From the NCBI GenBank assembly GCA_003598975.1, contig QZIJ01000019.1, positions 18,481 through 82,480 of the forward strand: 64,000 nt of DNA, read 5' to 3'. The stretch's first letter is position 1, and each line of letters begins with the position of its first letter. The DNA comes from Anaerolineaceae bacterium (GTDB lineage: Bacteria; Chloroflexota; Anaerolineae; Anaerolineales; Villigracilaceae). The translations under genes were made by a program, and so were the position numbers. The notes beneath the pieces were generated by a model. The model saw only the letters and a program-made list of their open reading frames with translations, was not told the DNA's origin and did no database searches. Below are positions 57,502-64,000 of this stretch, piece by piece.

Positions 57502-58224
57502 ATGGAACCTGGCGTCTGGGAATCTCCACAACACATCCTTGTAATTCTGGCTCATCCCGATGATCCAGAATTTTTTTGCGGCGCGACGCTCGCCAAATGG
57601 TCGCGTGCAGGACACCGTATCACCTATTGCCTGCTGACGTGTGGCGACAAGGGATTCAACGATTCCACAACAAAGGACATGACTCCATCCGACTTGTGCG
57701 CGTTGCGGCATGACGAACAACGCGCAGCCGCGGATGTGATCGGCGTGCAGGCGCTTCACTTTCTGGACATCGAGGACGGGTACATCATCCCAGACTTAAA
57801 TCTGCGCCGCGAGGTTGTCCGCGTCATCCGCCGCGAGCGACCCCACATCCTCGTCACCTGTGACCCGCAGAATCTCTTCGCCACCTACGGACTCAACCAT
57901 CCCGACCACCGCGCCGCGGGACAAGCCGTTCTCGACGCAGTCTTCCCCGCCGCGGGCAACAAGGCTTTCTTCCCCGAACTCCTCGCCGAGGGACTCGAAC
58001 CGCACATGCCAAAAGAAGTCTGGTGCTCGCTCACCAGCCAGCCAAACACTGTCATTGACGTGACCGCCGCCTGGCCGATCAAGATGGAAGCGTTGTTGAA
58101 TCACCAATCCCAGATTGGCGACGTGGACAAATTCAAAGAACGTATGAAATCCCGCCGCACCGAAGACAGCACCGACGAAAACCCGCGCTACGAGGAAAAA
58201 TTCCGCGTAGTGAGATACGGGTAG
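57502..58224 (+). CDS. PIG-L family deacetylase (LmbE-like)
   Basis: A 240-aa zinc hydrolase: LAHPDDPEFFCGAT (catalytic Asp, metal His/Asp) and NHPDHRAAGQAV with the third metal His. Family members deacetylate N-acetyl-glucosamine derivatives such as mycothiol or bacillithiol precursors. ATG 57502 gives the expected N-terminus; a GTG at 57484, overlapping the previous stop, is possible. Confidence 0.88.
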   Translation: MEPGVWESPQHILVILAHPDDPEFFCGATLAKWSRAGHRITYCLLTCGDKGFNDSTTKDMTPSDLCALRHDEQRAAADVIGVQALHFLDIEDGYIIPDLNLRREVVRVIRRERPHILVTCDPQNLFATYGLNHPDHRAAGQAVLDAVFPAAGNKAFFPELLAEGLEPHMPKEVWCSLTSQPNTVIDVTAAWPIKMEALLNHQSQIGDVDKFKERMKSRRTEDSTDENPRYEEKFRVVRYG

Positions 58225-58285
58225 CAAGTTTTCAGATTGCAAGTTCGACCTTCTGACTTTTCAATTTTCAACACAGAGATTCCCC

Positions 58286-59476
58286 ATGCCCAACTTTCTC
58301 CACCAAGCCCGCGAACTTTTCCCCTATACCCAATCCCTGCGACGCGACTTCCACATGCACCCCGAACTCGGTTTTCGCGAAATCCGCACGGGCGGGATCG
58401 TCGCAAAGGAACTCGAATCGCTGGGTATCGAAGTCACCAAAGGCATCGGTAAGACAGGCGTCGTCGGCCTGCTCGAAAGTGGGAAGCCTGGCCCTACCCT
58501 CCTGCTCCGCTTCGACATGGACGCGCTTCCCATCACCGAAGACACGGGTGCAGATTACTCGTCCCAAACCGAGGGCGTTATGCACGCCTGCGGACACGAT
58601 GGTCACACTGCCATCGGGCTGACGGTTGCCAAAATCCTGCACGCGCATCGTGACCAGTTGGCGGGAACGGTCAAGTTTTGTTTCCAACCGTCCGAAGAGG
58701 GAACCAACGGCGAGGAGACGGGCGGCGCGGAGACGATGGTCCGCGACGGCGTGTTGGACGATCCCAAAGTGGACATGACTCTATCCCTCCATCTCTGGAA
58801 TGACAAACCGCTCGGCTGGGTGCATGTGGCAAAAGGTCCCGTCATGGCAGGCGCGGAACACTTCAAGATCAAACTCATCGGCAAGGGCGGGCACGGCGCC
58901 TCTCCACACACGAGCATTGACCCGATCATCGCCGCGGCGCAAATCATCAACGCGGCGCAGAGCATCGTGGCGCGCAACGTCAGCCCGCTCGAAACGGCCG
59001 TCATTTCATTCACCATGTTCCACAGCGGCACCACGTTCAACGTCATCCCGCAGGAAGCCGCGCTCGAAGGGACAATCCGCACGTTCGACGCAGGAGTCCG
59101 CCAGAATGTCCTGGAACGATTCGAGCAGGTCGTACGCGGCGTCGCGTCCGCGATGGGATGTCAGGTCGAGATGAACGTCAAACGCCTGACTCCCGCGCTC
59201 GTCAACGCGGACGATGTGACCGCTTCCGTCCAAGGGACGGCGCGGCGCGTCCTCCCCGACGCGGATCACGACGACACCCCCTACCTGACGATGGGTGCGG
59301 AAGACATGGCCTTCATGCAGGAAAAAGTGCCTGGGTGCTATTTTTTCGTCGGCTCGGCCAACGATACACGCGGACTGAACTACGGGCACCACCATCCCAA
59401 ATTCGATTTCGATGAAGAAGCGCTCGTGCGCGGCGCGGCGTTGATGGCTTCGGCCGCGGCCGACCTGTTGAAATAG
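58286..59476 (+). CDS. M20-family amidohydrolase (N-acyl-amino acid/hippurate type)
   Basis: A 396-aa cytoplasmic metallopeptidase-like amidohydrolase. Metal site MHACGHDGHTA, catalytic PSEEG, and the dimerisation domain IGKGGHGASPHTSIDPI. The C-terminal half has GAEDMAFMQEKVPGCYFFVG. It removes acyl groups from amino acids. ATG 58286 follows a region of A/T-rich direct repeats (58225-58280). Confidence 0.92.
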   Translation: MPNFLHQARELFPYTQSLRRDFHMHPELGFREIRTGGIVAKELESLGIEVTKGIGKTGVVGLLESGKPGPTLLLRFDMDALPITEDTGADYSSQTEGVMHACGHDGHTAIGLTVAKILHAHRDQLAGTVKFCFQPSEEGTNGEETGGAETMVRDGVLDDPKVDMTLSLHLWNDKPLGWVHVAKGPVMAGAEHFKIKLIGKGGHGASPHTSIDPIIAAAQIINAAQSIVARNVSPLETAVISFTMFHSGTTFNVIPQEAALEGTIRTFDAGVRQNVLERFEQVVRGVASAMGCQVEMNVKRLTPALVNADDVTASVQGTARRVLPDADHDDTPYLTMGAEDMAFMQEKVPGCYFFVGSANDTRGLNYGHHHPKFDFDEEALVRGAALMASAAADLLK

Positions 59477-59525
59477 GGAACATTCGCCAGCATCGGCTCG
59501 TCCTTGATTTGAACGCGAGGTTGCC

Positions 59526-60665
59526 ATGCAAAATTCAGAAAACTCCGCTCCACAACGAACGGGAAGGGGACCTCTCGTTGCGGCTTTTATTGGCTGTCTA
59601 GGAACAGCCCTACTGGGCCTGCTCATCCTGATCGTGGTTGGGGGACTTGCCTACCTGAACGGTTACTCCCTTCCACCGATTCTCTCGTCCCCGACTCCCG
59701 CCCCGACAGACACGCCTCTCGCCACGCTGACGTCGGTCGCCACCTCGACGTGGACCGCCAGCCCAACACCCATCGCCACGCTGACGTCGCCCGCATCCCC
59801 CATACCCACAGCGACCATCATTTTCCACACCCCCACGCTTCTCCCCACGCGCACAAAGACCCCCATCCCCAAACCGACAAAAACCCGCACGCCAACGGCA
59901 ACCCCGACTCCTATCACAACGACATGGAACGATACTCAATACGATTTTAATTTCGACACATGGATTGGTCTCGTCAACCCCCAGGCGCTGGGAAAAGGAA
60001 TGCGATGCTCGTCTAAAAAGAACGAAGCGCTCACATTTGATGTCAACAAGGACTCGGTACTACTGCGGCTCTATTTTTACAAGGGACCCAATCAGGGAAA
60101 AGCAAGGATCATCGTTGACGGCGCCCTCGCGAAGACGATTGACCTCTATCGGGCAACCCCGCAATACCGCTTTGCGTGGAAATATGGGATTCCAGACCAA
60201 CGACGGAAACACACCGTAAAGGTTTTAATTCTGCGCGAGAAAAGAAATGTGTCCACGGGCTATCAAGTATGCTTCGATGGCTATGGCGAAGAGAGCACAT
60301 TCACCGATGACACCAATTACAACATTCGATATGAGGCATGGGGCGGCGCATGGAACGGAAAAGCCCTCGGCGGCGGATATCGCGTTTCATCCACTGCAGG
60401 TTCGCTGGTGAGGTTCACCATCCGCGGCCGATCATTTCGGTGGATCACCGCCCGCGGCCCGAATTATGGTCAAGCCGATATTTACGTGGACGACAAATTC
60501 TTCGCGACCGTGGATCTTTATTCCTCCACGCAAAAGTGGCAACACGCCCTGGAGATCAAAAATCTCAGCCAGGGAAGCCACACGGTCAAGATCGTTGTGC
60601 TTGGACAGCGCAATTCAGCGTCTGGCGGAAATGCAATCGTCTTCGATGGTATCTCTGTTCCCTGA
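59526..60665 (+). CDS. Membrane-anchored surface protein with two beta-sandwich repeats
   Basis: A 379-aa protein: membrane helix (about 17-42), a P/T-rich linker (50-132) and two homologous beta domains. The first contains ALTFDVNKDSVLLRLYFYKG and KARIIVDGALAKTIDLYRA; the second SLVRFTIRGRSFRWITARGP and QADIYVDDKFFATVDLYSS. The repeated ...R..GP..G.A.IYVDG..V.TVDLYS pattern resembles carbohydrate-binding-like jelly rolls common in Chloroflexota and cyanobacterial surface proteins. Function not known. GAGG precedes ATG 59526. Confidence 0.78.
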   Translation: MQNSENSAPQRTGRGPLVAAFIGCLGTALLGLLILIVVGGLAYLNGYSLPPILSSPTPAPTDTPLATLTSVATSTWTASPTPIATLTSPASPIPTATIIFHTPTLLPTRTKTPIPKPTKTRTPTATPTPITTTWNDTQYDFNFDTWIGLVNPQALGKGMRCSSKKNEALTFDVNKDSVLLRLYFYKGPNQGKARIIVDGALAKTIDLYRATPQYRFAWKYGIPDQRRKHTVKVLILREKRNVSTGYQVCFDGYGEESTFTDDTNYNIRYEAWGGAWNGKALGGGYRVSSTAGSLVRFTIRGRSFRWITARGPNYGQADIYVDDKFFATVDLYSSTQKWQHALEIKNLSQGSHTVKIVVLGQRNSASGGNAIVFDGISVP

Positions 60666-60667
60666 CG

Positions 60668-62368
60668 TTAAAACACGATTGTCGAAATCCCCAATACAAG
60701 CAGGGAAGCCAGCAAGGCCACCAGCACCGTCAACGCGGAGATGACCAGCATGGAGCGCGTCCCCAGTTCGCGCTTCAGCACAGATAAAGTAGCGAGACAA
60801 GGCAGATAGAACATCACGAACGTGGCGTAGACGAGCATCTGCTGGGAGGTGAGCACAGCGGAGAAATCACTCGTCCCCAGCGCCTGCCCAAGCATTACCA
60901 GTGAGAGTTCCTTGCGCAGGATGCCAAAGATAAGCGGCACCCCCACCTCAGACGGGAGTCCCATCAGCCAGGTGAACGGGCGGACAACCCAATTGAAAAT
61001 ATACGCAAAGTCAAAATAATTCAGGACAGCCAATACCGCGCTTCCCGCGATGAGGAGCGGCCAGGCCTCGACAACAAATTCACGCACGCGGAACCACGCC
61101 TTGCTGGTGACATTCCGCAGGGTAGGCACGCGGTAGGGCGGCATTTCAAGGATCAGCCCAGGCGTGTCTTCGGGCATCATCTTCGAGAGAATGCGTCCCG
61201 TCACAGCAATGACCAGCAGGTTAAACAGGTAAAGAAGGAACGCGGCTACAGGTCCGAGATAGAACGCCACAAGGCCGAAGACGACCGCCAGCCGCGCCGC
61301 GCACGGGACGAGTGTCGCGAGCGCCGCGGCTAGATAACGGTCACGCGGTTCCTCCAGCGAGCGCGTGGACATGACTGCGGGCACGTTGCATCCATAGCCG
61401 AGGATGAACGGCACGATGGCCTTGCCATGCAATCCAATGCGGTGCATGAACGTGTCCATCAAAAAGGCGACGCGCGGTAGGTAGCCAATATCTTCCAATA
61501 ATCCAAGCCCGAACAGGAATGGCAGTAGATACGGCAGGATGATCGCCACGCCTGCGGCAATGCCCTGCATCACGCCCAGCACGATTTCCCAGAAGAGCGT
61601 CCCTTCGCCAAAGGGACGGAGCGCGCCCTGCGTCAGCGCGTCGAAGAAAGCCAGCACGGGCGGCTCGACAATTTTCCCCATTCCATACACCGACTGAAAG
61701 AAACCGAACAGCACCAATAGCAGGAACGCATATCCCCAAACGGGATGAAGAAGCACATCGTCCAGGCGGTCGCGCCAGGTTACGCGCTTCTTGCCCCGCG
61801 TCAGGAACCTCGCAGCAACCTCCAGCGCCCGCGCGTGCCTTTGGGCGGGATTTTGCTTTTCGATTTTACGTTTTATGTTTTTTGTTTTACCCGCCTCCAA
61901 CGCCTTCACAAACACTTCCTTCACACCCCGTCCCTTGCTCGCCACCAACGGCAGGACGGGGATCCCCAATTCGCGTGAAAGCCCCTCCCCGTCAACCCGC
62001 AAACCGAGACGCATCGCTTCGTCCATCATGTTGAGGGCCAGAATCACGGGTCGGTTGAGTGTGAGCAACTCAAAGGTCAGTTCGAGCGATTGAGCCAGGT
62101 GAGAGGCGTCTGCCACATTGATGATGGCATCCACTTCGCGCGAATCCAGGTAACGGCGCGCCTCGTTTTCCGCGGGATTCAATCCATCCAGCGCGTAAGA
62201 ACCAGGCAGGTCCACCAGATCCACCACCTGTCCCAGCACCCGTACGCGGCTTTCAGTGAACGTGACTGTCGTACCGCTGAAATTTCCCGTTTCGGCCTTG
62301 TATCCCGCGACAGAATTAAATAATGTGCTCTTGCCACAGTTGGGCTGACCGATCAACGCAAAGCGCAC
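60668..62368 (-). CDS. feoB: Ferrous iron transporter B
   Basis: A 566-aa inner-membrane Fe2+ transporter. The cytosolic G domain has G1 GQPNCGKST (7-15), G3 DLPGSY and G4 NMMD. The membrane part includes GYGCNVPAVMSTRSLEE, the GCNVPA motif around the iron path. It is shorter than E. coli FeoB (773 aa), mostly in the loops between the GDI and membrane parts. feoA overlaps its start by 16 nt. Confidence 0.95.
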   Translation of the reverse strand: MRFALIGQPNCGKSTLFNSVAGYKAETGNFSGTTVTFTESRVRVLGQVVDLVDLPGSYALDGLNPAENEARRYLDSREVDAIINVADASHLAQSLELTFELLTLNRPVILALNMMDEAMRLGLRVDGEGLSRELGIPVLPLVASKGRGVKEVFVKALEAGKTKNIKRKIEKQNPAQRHARALEVAARFLTRGKKRVTWRDRLDDVLLHPVWGYAFLLLVLFGFFQSVYGMGKIVEPPVLAFFDALTQGALRPFGEGTLFWEIVLGVMQGIAAGVAIILPYLLPFLFGLGLLEDIGYLPRVAFLMDTFMHRIGLHGKAIVPFILGYGCNVPAVMSTRSLEEPRDRYLAAALATLVPCAARLAVVFGLVAFYLGPVAAFLLYLFNLLVIAVTGRILSKMMPEDTPGLILEMPPYRVPTLRNVTSKAWFRVREFVVEAWPLLIAGSAVLAVLNYFDFAYIFNWVVRPFTWLMGLPSEVGVPLIFGILRKELSLVMLGQALGTSDFSAVLTSQQMLVYATFVMFYLPCLATLSVLKRELGTRSMLVISALTVLVALLASLLVLGISTIVF

Positions 62369-62592
62369 CTGTCTGCCTCCACGAGAATTTTTGCGGCCAC
62401 ACGGCGGCCCAGCGCGATCTCACGCCCGTTCACCTCAATAAGCAAGGGACCGTGCAACGGTGCGGCGCGCAATACACGCACACAATCGCCCTCGAAAAGC
62501 CCATACTGGGTCAGGCGGACGCGCATCCCCTCGCCGCCTTTCAGGGCAGTCACTTTCATCCATCGGCCTTGCGGCGCATTGAGTAATGTCAT
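62353..62592 (-). CDS. feoA: FeoA SH3-domain protein
   Basis: A 79-aa protein with LKGGEGMRVRLTQYGLFEGD and LIEVNGREIALGRRVAAKIL, the SH3-like fold of FeoA, which assists FeoB. ATG 62592 lies 6 nt after a -10 box, so the transcript is probably leaderless. Iron regulation is expected, but no Fur or IdeR box was recognised. Confidence 0.92.
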   Translation of the reverse strand: MTLLNAPQGRWMKVTALKGGEGMRVRLTQYGLFEGDCVRVLRAAPLHGPLLIEVNGREIALGRRVAAKILVEADRCALR

Positions 62593-62598
62593 GGCATT

Positions 62599-62627
62599 CT
62601 TATATCTCGAAATTCGACTCCAGCCAA
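62599..62627 (-). promoter_or_regulatory. Promoter of feoAB giving a leaderless mRNA
   Basis: Minus strand TTGGCT (62622-62627), 17-nt spacer, TATAAG (62599-62604), then 6 nt and ATG 62592. Confidence 0.65.
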
Positions 62628-62688
62628 GTGATGAAAATCCTTGCGCGGCATGATACAGGGTTGTAACGAAAAAAACAGGAGAACCCAT

Positions 62689-62694
62689 TACAAT
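62689..62694 (+). promoter_or_regulatory. -10 element of the FecR-domain lipoprotein gene
   Basis: TACAAT 6 nt upstream of ATG 62701. AGGA lies between but too close to serve as a normal SD. Probable leaderless start. Confidence 0.4.
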
Positions 62695-62700
62695 AGGAAC

Positions 62701-63492
62701 ATGAAGACGAAAGCCATCCTTCTTTCGACGGTTATCCTGCTCCTGGCCTCCTGCGGACTCGCCCCGCTTCCTGCTTCGACCAAGGCGGCCGCGGCCACCG
62801 AGGAGCCGACCTCCACGCCCACGCGCGTCCCTGCCACCGCGCGTCCGATGGCCTCCCCCGCCCCAACGTCCGCGCGAAGCGCCCTGTTCGCCGAGGTGGA
62901 AAACGCGGTCGAGGCGCGTCCCTCCCCAGCGGACGAGTACACGCCCGCCAGCGTCGGCCTGACCATCCTGACGGGCGGCGCGGCGCGCACAGGAGACGAT
63001 GGCCGCGCCCGCCTCGATCTCTCGCCCGATGCGACCATCCTGCGGCTCGCTCCGAATACCATTTTCACACTTTCGGAATTGGAGGAGAACGAAGATGGGC
63101 CATTCACGATTCTCAAATTGTTCATCGGTAGAATTTACATCATCCTTTCAGGCGGGGAATTGCAAGTGGAAACACCCAGCGGATTGGCCAGCGTGCGCGG
63201 AAGCATGATGGGCGTTTCGTACGATCCGAAAACTGGCGCAATGACCGCCACTTGTCTCGAAGGACATTGCAGTTTGCGAAGCCGCGACCATAGCATTGAC
63301 CTCGTCGCGGGGCAGGCCGCCGATATCCTCGATGGAATTCTGGCGCGCGAACCGCGTGTTATCACAGACGGCGAATTGCTGGACTGGTTCGAATTCACGC
63401 CCGAACTGGATGGCCTGCTCGACCGTTTGCCGAATCTACGCGACCGACTCGATAACCTGCCTAAACTCCCGCGCCCCCGCCCGAGGCGATGA
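62701..63492 (+). CDS. FecR-domain lipoprotein
   Basis: A 263-aa lipoprotein: lipobox LLASC-GL, P/T/A-rich spacer, then a FecR-like beta domain (GDDGRARLDLSPDATILRLAPN, LQVETPSGLASVRGSMMGV, TCLEGHCSLRSRD, VAGQAADI). In TonB systems FecR transmits a signal from the outer membrane; stand-alone FecR lipoproteins in Chloroflexota have unknown roles. The C-terminus is R/P-rich. Its stop overlaps the next start (ATGA). Confidence 0.82.
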   Translation: MKTKAILLSTVILLLASCGLAPLPASTKAAAATEEPTSTPTRVPATARPMASPAPTSARSALFAEVENAVEARPSPADEYTPASVGLTILTGGAARTGDDGRARLDLSPDATILRLAPNTIFTLSELEENEDGPFTILKLFIGRIYIILSGGELQVETPSGLASVRGSMMGVSYDPKTGAMTATCLEGHCSLRSRDHSIDLVAGQAADILDGILAREPRVITDGELLDWFEFTPELDGLLDRLPNLRDRLDNLPKLPRPRPRR

Positions 63493-64000
63493 TGATAAAA
63501 AAACGAATCGTTGGCCTATTTGCCATTCTGACCGCCGCGGCCGCGTCCCTGTTTGCGCTCAGGCAGGGAACCCTCCGTGCGAATCCCACTGCGCCTCCCG
63601 CCGAACCTCCCCCTGCATCGGCGGCGGCAAACCAGCCCTGCGCGTATACCTGGGCAACGCATGATTTGCCCGAAGTCAGCGCGGAATTTGAATCTGCAGT
63701 CAAGGCGCTCATCCCAGAGGCGGAAGCGCACGCCACCGCCTTTGGTGAGGACTGCATGGACGCCGATGGACGCGCCGTCAATTTCAGCGCGATGGAGACC
63801 GATTTTTACGTTTTCGTCTCCGTGTCTGAACTGAACGACAATGAAACGATGGGCGACCTCATCGCACAAATTCTCCCCGTTCTCGATCTCTTCCCGCTTT
63901 CCAAAGTCGCTGGGCCCAATGAAGGCTTTGTCGAAATCACCTTCCGCGCTGGCGATGATCAAAAAGTCTTCCGCATTCCCCTCCCGCGCGGACGCCAAGA
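63489..64000 (+). CDS. Secreted protein of unknown function, 5' part (runs off the right edge)
   Basis: 170 codons seen, no stop before the edge. A signal peptide (MMIKKRIVGLFAIL, then an Ala-rich core) and a P/A-rich spacer precede a domain with two cysteines (PCAYTWATHDLP, FGEDCMDADG). I do not recognise it. ATG 63489 overlaps the FecR-protein stop, so the two are coupled and probably work together. Confidence 0.7.
   Translation, partial: MMIKKRIVGLFAILTAAAASLFALRQGTLRANPTAPPAEPPPASAAANQPCAYTWATHDLPEVSAEFESAVKALIPEAEAHATAFGEDCMDADGRAVNFSAMETDFYVFVSVSELNDNETMGDLIAQILPVLDLFPLSKVAGPNEGFVEITFRAGDDQKVFRIPLPRGRQ

Noticed and set aside
62593..62700. Fur box upstream of feoA
   Set aside because: No GATAATGATAATCATTATC-like match beyond chance was seen; only the core promoter is supported.

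Overview
The window reads as a contiguous piece of a moderately GC-rich bacterial chromosome, most likely a member of the Chloroflexota, class Anaerolineae (inference). The reasons are: many lipoproteins with long P/T-rich linkers after the lipobox (4265-4933, 42504-43214, 59526-60665, 62701-63492), several GT-C type polytopic glycosyltransferases, a ComEA-like protein, a PSP1/RicT-like protein, many multiheme cytochromes, and families of short intergenic repeats. There is no CRISPR array, prophage, transposase or rRNA. Most genes are on the + strand.

Layout. 1-803: 5' part of a membrane pyrophosphatase (minus). 942-4166: promoter, tRNA-Leu(UAG), trigger factor, ClpP, HAD phosphatase. 4265-4933: Ig-like lipoprotein (minus). 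5104-6117: Fe-S-sensing (SufR-like) regulator and a SufT/MIP18-type protein. 6283-18107: a large electron-transfer region. It holds a decaheme lipoprotein, a NapC-like multiheme protein, an XRE-cupin regulator (minus), an ArsR regulator, an octaheme OTR-family cytochrome, a heptaheme/cytochrome-b fusion, two YeeE/YedE transporter genes (one fused to a rhodanese-like domain without its cysteine) and a small unknown protein. 18116-21994: a huge cyclase-ATPase-TPR protein (minus). 22020-24760: amidohydrolase, YwiC-like membrane protein, two DUF2007 proteins and a mini-ORF. 24762-27045: a two-gene quinol oxidoreductase (cytochrome c-b fusion plus Rieske protein). 27186-34418: two acyl-CoA dehydrogenases flanking a minus-strand block (ComEA, GNAT, CPBP, GT-C, SET, DUF4870). 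34427-43645: envelope glycosyltransferases, methyltransferase, oxidoreductase, lipoprotein. 43611-47228: a three-gene biotin-dependent acyl-CoA carboxylase. 47382-51888: GNAT, thioesterase, MFS transporter, small proteins, a second cysteine-bearing HTH regulator. 51999-57484: IscX, NuoB, NuoCD, NuoI, Mrp and a RicT-like protein. 57502-60665: PIG-L deacetylase, M20 peptidase, anchored beta protein. 60668-62592: FeoB-FeoA (minus). 62701-64000: FecR-domain lipoprotein and a partial secreted protein.

How the parts fit. Much of the region concerns iron-sulfur and heme electron transfer: iron import (FeoAB), Fe-S handling (SufT-like, IscX, Mrp, two SufR-like regulators), quinone-linked complexes (NuoBCDI module, c-b/Rieske pair, heptaheme-b fusion) and extracytoplasmic multiheme proteins. 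The segment 11185-17590 looks like a coherent unit: a metal/redox-type regulator, an octaheme enzyme of the tetrathionate/nitrite/hydroxylamine-reducing family, a heptaheme protein joined to a membrane cytochrome b that could exchange electrons with quinol, and thiosulfate-type YeeE transporters. I propose a quinone-linked sulfur- or nitrogen-oxyanion respiratory system; its substrate cannot be read from sequence.

A second theme is transcript architecture: at eight genes a good -10 hexamer lies only 6-8 nt upstream of the start codon, as expected for leaderless mRNAs. All coordinates and residue numbers were counted by hand and may be off by one or two.
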